Shown: one piece after another, positions 7,567-10,615 of the stretch
How the letters are laid out: each line of letters opens with the position of its first letter
How positions within the stretch are numbered: position 1 is the stretch's first letter
NCBI GenBank assembly: GCA_947630465.1
Contig: CANRHT010000063.1
Coordinates: 1-10,615, forward strand
DNA: 10,615 nt
Reading direction: 5' to 3'
Source: an uncultured Pseudomonadaceae bacterium
GTDB taxonomy: Bacteria; Pseudomonadota; Gammaproteobacteria; Pseudomonadales; Pseudomonadaceae
Position numbers and translations under genes: made by a program
The notes under the pieces: model-generated
The model's database searches: none
Told to the model about the DNA's origin: nothing
The model's input: the letters and a program-made list of their open reading frames with translations, nothing else

Positions 7567-7613
7567 TTAATGGTTAATGGTTAATGGTTAATGGTTAATG
7601 GTTAATGGTTAAT
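7567..7613. repeat. Tandem heptamer array, six perfect TTAATGG units plus a partial unit
   Basis: Six head-to-tail copies of TTAATGG (CCATTAA on the minus strand) fill 7567-7608, followed by TTAAT (7609-7613). The array lies wholly between genes: 10 bases past the kinase-PqqD stop codon and about 90 bases before the lpd-family start. It thus sits in the probable upstream region of that gene. Identical units of this length are prone to copy-number change by strand slippage. Confidence 0.95.
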
Positions 7614-7623
7614 CATGGTGTAT

Positions 7624-8838
7624 TTATGGCAATGTGGCTTTTACAATTAATTCAGCGTGCATTAACGCGGCCAGCAGTTGCTGGATATCGGCCTTGAGCG
7701 TGGCTTTGGGCATTGAAAAATGCATCGCTAGCACCTCGCTGATTGCCTCAGCAGAGAGGGGTTCGTGCTGCAATAACTGCCAAGCGAGCGCGCCACTGGT
7801 GTTGAGCCGATGGATAGCGCCTGTTTGCGTTTGAATTAAAAATAGCTCATCACCGACGGGGTACACACTCACCTGTGCAGCAGGCATCCAGATGTTGCTC
7901 AACACCGATGCTGCAGGCGTAACAATATCAGCCGGCGCGCACTGTAACGCACTGGCAGGCTGCAATAACGGGGGCTGTTCACTCTGAACACCTTGCAGCA
8001 CTTGCGCTAAATGACGTGCGCCCGCCAAGGGTTCGTTATAGCGCAGTAATACACAAGACACCTGCGCCACTAGAGGCAATAGACGCTCCAGCAAAACTTC
8101 ATTGGGCGTATCGCTGGCGGCGAAACTCTGACATAACAACTGCAATAAAGCTTCGCCCGGCGCCAGCGCAACAACTTCAGCTTCAAGTATATGTGGGCCG
8201 CGCTCAAGTAAGACGATGGTGCCAATTGGACAGGTCTCTTGATAACGGGCTAAACCCGTAGCAGGCGGCACTACAAAGCGATAACGCTCATCCTCAGGGC
8301 CGGCATAACGCTCAGAATAGGTCACAAACTCAGTGCTAAAAGTCTCAGGTAAAGGCAAACGTAAACGCGGTGCAACGCCCATCGCCATACCTTCGCCTTG
8401 CGCTGTCAGTCCGAGCACATCATCGCCAAACACCCGGTATCCGGCAGCCGCAAAAGCCACCGTTAAGGTGCTTTTGCCAGCACGACTGCTTTGTGGAAAT
8501 ACGGCTAACTGACCATTGATTTCAACACTGCCGCAGTGCAGTCCTAATATAGTGTGATCGGCTTTTAAACGCTGACTGATCAACTCACCGACTAAACTGC
8601 AGGCTGCTGAAGCAGCTGATGGCAAAGTAAACTCATTGAGCTCATTGAACGAACCTTGCCATAAGCCTTCTGCGTCGCGGTAGATGTACGTTGCGGGGCT
8701 GGCACCGTGCGCCGCTTGTACAGTCATTGGCCAACCGGGCATCGCCTGTTGCAGTGCTGTAACAACCTCTGGCGCATTGTCTACACGCAAACAGCGCTCA
8801 AGGTGTTGCAAACTGAGATCAACAATAGAAGCGGTCAT
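7624..8838 (-). CDS. HPr kinase-like protein with C-terminal PqqD/RRE-like domain (404 aa)
   Basis: Residues ~90-270 resemble the HPr(Ser) kinase/phosphatase catalytic core: LHCGS (His101), a P-loop QSSRAGKST (116-124) and GDD (138-140), in the right order. The first Gly of the P-loop is replaced by Gln116, a departure from GxxxxGKS. Residues ~322-400 match the PqqD-like fold, including HRLNTSGALAWQLL (343-356) followed by helices with a D-QLL-L pattern. PqqD domains bind leader peptides in peptide-modification (RiPP) pathways. HprK relatives phosphorylate Ser in HPr and, in some lasso-peptide clusters, in the peptide. No phosphotransferase-system (PTS) gene is nearby. The ATG overlaps the stop of the upstream gene as TGATG with only a weak ribosome site, implying coupling. 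Peptide or protein phosphorylation is my inference; the substrate is unknown. Confidence 0.78.
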   Translation of the reverse strand: MTASIVDLSLQHLERCLRVDNAPEVVTALQQAMPGWPMTVQAAHGASPATYIYRDAEGLWQGSFNELNEFTLPSAASAACSLVGELISQRLKADHTILGLHCGSVEINGQLAVFPQSSRAGKSTLTVAFAAAGYRVFGDDVLGLTAQGEGMAMGVAPRLRLPLPETFSTEFVTYSERYAGPEDERYRFVVPPATGLARYQETCPIGTIVLLERGPHILEAEVVALAPGEALLQLLCQSFAASDTPNEVLLERLLPLVAQVSCVLLRYNEPLAGARHLAQVLQGVQSEQPPLLQPASALQCAPADIVTPAASVLSNIWMPAAQVSVYPVGDELFLIQTQTGAIHRLNTSGALAWQLLQHEPLSAEAISEVLAMHFSMPKATLKADIQQLLAALMHAELIVKATLP

Positions 8839-9179
8839 CAGCGGCGCGGCGGCCCTAAAATGACATCTTCTATAATCAGCACCGGGTCTTTTTGATATTC
8901 ACGTAAGCGGCTGCGTTCACGACCACGGTACTCATAACCGCTGTACTTTGAATAACTGGGTCTGGAGTAACTGGGGCGTGAGTAACTGCCGCGCTTATTG
9001 TAACGATAACGCGCTTCAGCTTGCCCCACACTGAACAAGGTCGGGGCTACATAAGCGGCGGCAATACCTATTCCAAGTATGCCAAGCAAGCGACGGCGCT
9101 GCTGACATGGCATATCCATTTCAGTGTCTGTGTTATCCGTCTGTGCGTTTTTTTCGAGTTCTTTATCATGCTGCGGCAT
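8838..9179 (-). CDS. Small Tat-signal protein with Ser/Tyr-rich tandem repeat; putative kinase substrate or RiPP-like precursor (113 aa)
   Basis: I do not recognise a named family. Residues 1-27 are polar. Then come Arg28-Arg29-Arg30-Leu-Leu-Gly and a moderately hydrophobic stretch ending in AEA56, a good Tat-type signal with a likely signal-peptidase cut. The exported part begins RYRYNKRG and holds a tandem repeat, SYSRP-SYSRP-SYSKY (65-79), then GYEYRGRER. It ends with an acidic/hydrophobic segment DPVLIIEDVILGPPRR (98-113). The mature part is about 57 residues, very basic and rich in Tyr, Ser and Arg. The gene overlaps the HprK-PqqD gene by one base, so the two are probably made together. 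An upstream in-frame TTG (9218) and ATGs at 9200 and 9182 exist; I chose the ATG at 9179, six bases after GGAGG. Being a substrate of its neighbour is inferred from position and composition only. Confidence 0.72.
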   Translation of the reverse strand: MPQHDKELEKNAQTDNTDTEMDMPCQQRRRLLGILGIGIAAAYVAPTLFSVGQAEARYRYNKRGSYSRPSYSRPSYSKYSGYEYRGRERSRLREYQKDPVLIIEDVILGPPRR

Positions 9180-9185
9180 CATGCG

Positions 9186-9190
9186 CCTCC
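9186..9190 (-). promoter_or_regulatory. Shine-Dalgarno that decides the start of the 113-aa gene
   Basis: GGAGG on the minus strand lies six bases before the ATG at 9179 and three before the adjacent ATG at 9182. It rules out the longer TTG (9218) start in practice and leaves at most one residue of doubt. Confidence 0.7.
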
Positions 9191-9249
9191 GAGAATTCAT
9201 CGTATTCGTCACACTCAATAACAGTATAGGTGGCTGCTCTGGCGAGCGG

Positions 9250-9266
9250 CTGTACCTAGACTGTAC
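9250..9266. repeat. Direct repeat CTGTAC-N5-CTGTAC upstream of the 113-aa gene
   Basis: CTGTAC occurs at 9250-9255 and 9261-9266, an 11-bp period (one helical turn), about 70-85 bp before the start codon of the Tat-signal gene. A TATACT sequence on the minus strand follows closer to the gene. This could be an operator for the cassette, but no regulator family was recognised. Confidence 0.3.
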
Positions 9267-9439
9267 ATCAGTGGGTTTACTAACCGTTGCAGCTATGACC
9301 CTACAGCAACTGATAAATTCACTAATGCCTTAATTTGCCTCATTTTAAGCAACATAGGCACACTATCGCAGAAGAAACCCGTTAATCAGCTTGGCAGTGA
9401 CACCTCAGCGCGCTTAAACGTACAGTCATAAAGCATCAC

Positions 9440-10114
9440 TCAAGACCCACTTTCCAAGCTGCGACAGCGAACGCAATACACATAGTCAAACATGCGCGTG
9501 ATACCCACTGCTTTAAATCGCCACTCCTGCTCAAGAATATCCCGCTCTTCAGTGCATTCAACAATAAAGGCAGCGCCCAGTAGCTTCTCAACCTGCTCGG
9601 GCGGCACCGCAAAAGGTGGGCCTTTCATTTGCTGCTGCGGATAATTCATGGTTAACAGTAAACCCTTACAACCCTGCGGCATAATTTTGCTGAGGTGAGC
9701 GGCATATTTTTGGCGTATATCATCCGGTAAGGCAATTAAAGCAGCGCGATCATAAAAGGCCGGAAAACCGATTAAATCATCCGCTGTTAAATTAAAAAAA
9801 TCACCATGCAAAATAGTGATAGAGCCTGCCGTATAAGCTGTAAAAGGTCCGCGTATCGTAATCACCGGGGTCAGTTTTTGCTCCACAAAAAAGTCAATCA
9901 CTGCTTTTTCAATCAGTTCAACACCCAGCACCTTATAGCCTTGATCCGCCAACCAACACAGATCAACACTTTTACCGCACAGCGGTACAAAAACATTGCT
10001 GCCTTTGGGAACAGCTAAACGCGACCAATAGGTTTCTAGGCCAGGATTAACCACGTTGAGATGAAAACCGATCTGATCACGCTGCCAACGTGTCTGCCAA
10101 AACCCTTCTTCCAT
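9440..10114 (-). CDS. tpm: Thiopurine S-methyltransferase (224 aa)
   Basis: This cytoplasmic SAM-dependent methyltransferase transfers methyl groups to the sulfur of thiopurines. Bacterial homologues also methylate selenium and tellurium compounds and can give tellurite resistance. The start MEEGFWQTRWQ, the SAM-binding segment VFVPLCGKSVDLCWLADQG (41-59), LGVELIEKAV (63-72), GDFF (104-107) and YDRAALIALP (121-130) are all strongly typical of bacterial Tpm. The length is close to the usual ~218 residues. The open frame extends 11 codons further to a GTG, but AAGGA (10123-10127) stands eight bases before the ATG at 10114, so I start there. The gene appears to be single, with ~260-nt gaps on both sides. 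No clear terminator follows it. Confidence 0.93.
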   Translation of the reverse strand: MEEGFWQTRWQRDQIGFHLNVVNPGLETYWSRLAVPKGSNVFVPLCGKSVDLCWLADQGYKVLGVELIEKAVIDFFVEQKLTPVITIRGPFTAYTAGSITILHGDFFNLTADDLIGFPAFYDRAALIALPDDIRQKYAAHLSKIMPQGCKGLLLTMNYPQQQMKGPPFAVPPEQVEKLLGAAFIVECTEERDILEQEWRFKAVGITRMFDYVYCVRCRSLESGS

Positions 10115-10122
10115 TATTTTTA

Positions 10123-10127
10123 TCCTT
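10123..10127 (-). promoter_or_regulatory. Shine-Dalgarno that decides the tpm start
   Basis: AAGGA on the minus strand, eight bases before the ATG at 10114. It favours the start MEEGFW over the upstream in-frame GTG at 10147, whose extra residues (VWLLKIRIKI) have no counterpart in the family. Confidence 0.75.
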
Positions 10128-10152
10128 ATTTTTAGAAGCCACACCACAAGGC

Positions 10153-10175
10153 ATGCTTTACGTTAACGTCAGCAT
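10153..10175. promoter_or_regulatory. Extended palindrome upstream of tpm, possible operator
   Basis: A perfect 10-bp palindrome ACGTTAACGT (10160-10169) is flanked by ATGCT (10153-10157) and its complement AGCAT (10171-10175). The whole lies about 40-60 bp upstream of the tpm start, where a repressor or activator site would be expected. No regulator is identified. Confidence 0.35.
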
Positions 10176-10252
10176 ACAAAATAACACGCCTACTCGGCTA
10201 GTAGTTTCTAGTTAACAACCCTATATGGTGTGCACGCGTGACTCGATCATGC

Positions 10253-10336
10253 GTGAATGCTGCTCTTCAGGATTACTGCTGGCCCGGTGCTATGCCGTCC
10301 ATGCTGCACTCGTCACAGCAACCCTGAAGCATTCAC
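10253..10336. repeat. Nested inverted repeat, 84 bp, between efflux gene and tpm
   Basis: Three perfect arms nest: GTGAATG (10253-10259) with CATTCAC (10330-10336), CTTCAGG (10265-10271) with CCTGAAG (10323-10329), and TGCTG (10277-10281) with CAGCA (10316-10320). They are separated by a 5-nt bulge (10260-10264) and a small internal loop. GTGC/GCAC can pair further in. No T-tract follows on either strand, so it is not an ordinary terminator. It may be a structured RNA, a small non-autonomous mobile element, or a DNA hairpin. Confidence 0.6.
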
Positions 10337-10343
10337 TGCGCAA

Positions 10344-10358
10344 CTGTAGTGTTTACAG
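10344..10358. repeat. Short stem-loop after the efflux gene
   Basis: CTGTA (10344-10348) and TACAG (10354-10358) form a 5-bp stem with a 5-nt loop, 15 bases past the stop of the efflux gene. It lacks a T-tract and is weak by itself; it may be part of the 3' untranslated structure together with the larger repeat next to it. Confidence 0.25.
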
Positions 10359-10372
10359 GAGATTACCGAAGC

Positions 10373-10615
10373 TTAATCAGTAACCTCATCACCCTCCTGC
10401 CAGCCGCCACCCAGCGCGCTAATCAGTTGCACGCTAGCAGTCAGTTGCGTACCCAGCAGATTGAGCAGCGTGCGCTCGCTATTTAGCGCCGTCGTCTGTG
10501 CACTAGTGACCGCCAAGAAGTCCACCATACCTGCCGCATACTGATTCTCAGTTAGGCGCAAGCTGTCCAGCGCCGCTACTAAGGCTTCCCGCTGTATGAC
10601 AATTTCTTCGGCTAA
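10373..10615 (-). CDS. RND efflux outer-membrane lipoprotein, NodT/OprM family (C-terminal ~80 residues, partial)
   Basis: The frame is open from the right window edge to a TAA at 10373-10375, so only the C-terminus is seen. It reads LAEEIVIQREALVAALDSLR, then LTENQYAAGMVDFLAVTSAQ, a Ser/Leu-rich helix, and ends ASVQLISALGGGWQ plus nine residues. The pattern S-L-R-L-x-E-x-x-Y-x-x-G-x-x-D-F-L-x-V and the closing VQL-x-x-ALGGGW are the standard last coiled-coil hairpin and tail of TolC-like NodT/OprM channels. These carry drugs, metals or solvents out through the outer membrane with an RND pump and a membrane-fusion protein. The pump genes should lie further right. A TTG at 10561 is not the start. 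The substrate cannot be told from this part. Confidence 0.88.
   Translation of the reverse strand, partial: LAEEIVIQREALVAALDSLRLTENQYAAGMVDFLAVTSAQTTALNSERTLLNLLGTQLTASVQLISALGGGWQEGDEVTD

Noticed and set aside
10253..10336. Integron attC site
   Set aside because: The nested arms and bulge recall attC folding, but the conserved outer core sites (GTTRRRY / RYYYAAC) are not at the ends, and the neighbouring genes do not look like cassettes.
10373..10561. Complete 62-aa gene starting at a TTG
   Set aside because: The same frame stays open to the window edge and continues with sequence typical of NodT/OprM proteins, so it is the tail of a larger gene.

Overview
The window comes from a gammaproteobacterial chromosome, most likely a Pseudomonadaceae relative of moderate GC (for example the low-GC Denitrificimonas/Thiopseudomonas/Halopseudomonas side of the family). 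This assignment rests on the protein types (SbcDC, a TCARVGCMPSK-type lipoamide dehydrogenase, bacterial Tpm, a NodT-type efflux outer-membrane factor, a DUF4212 symporter subunit). No database search was run. Every gene I can support lies on the minus strand, so transcription runs from high to low coordinates.

In transcription order: (1) 10615-10373, the C-terminal ~80 residues of an RND-efflux outer-membrane lipoprotein, cut by the window edge. (2) A 258-nt gap holding a large nested inverted repeat (10253-10336) and a short palindrome. (3) tpm (10114-9440), thiopurine/tellurite methyltransferase. (4) A two-gene cassette (9179-7624): a 113-aa protein with a Tat-type signal and a Ser/Tyr-rich tandem repeat, overlapping by one base an HPr-kinase-like protein fused to a C-terminal PqqD/RRE-like domain. 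(5) A short gap with six perfect TTAATGG heptamers (7567-7608). (6) A lipoamide-dehydrogenase-family flavoprotein (7476-6055), ending at a long terminator-like hairpin (5960-6031). (7) sbcD-sbcC (5928-1286), overlapping as ATGA. (8) A small PagP-like outer-membrane barrel protein (1092-535) with a strong terminator (423-457). (9) A 476-nt AT-rich gap with switch-like hairpins. (10) The first 19 codons of a DUF4212 symporter small subunit, running off the left edge.

SbcD (nuclease) and SbcC (Rad50-like ATPase) form one Mre11/Rad50-type complex and are clearly translationally coupled. The other genes are ordinary neighbours with unrelated roles: efflux, methylation, redox and envelope.

The best candidate for something little described is the cassette at 7624-9179. 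It pairs an exported, Ser/Tyr-rich small protein with a kinase-like enzyme that carries its own peptide-binding domain. That layout suggests a peptide- or protein-modifying (RiPP-like) pair, but the function is inferred, not shown. Several non-coding structures are also reported: the heptamer array in the lpd leader, the hairpin and U-tract just ahead of sbcD, the nested inverted repeat at 10253-10336, and two overlapping inverted repeats at 301-378.
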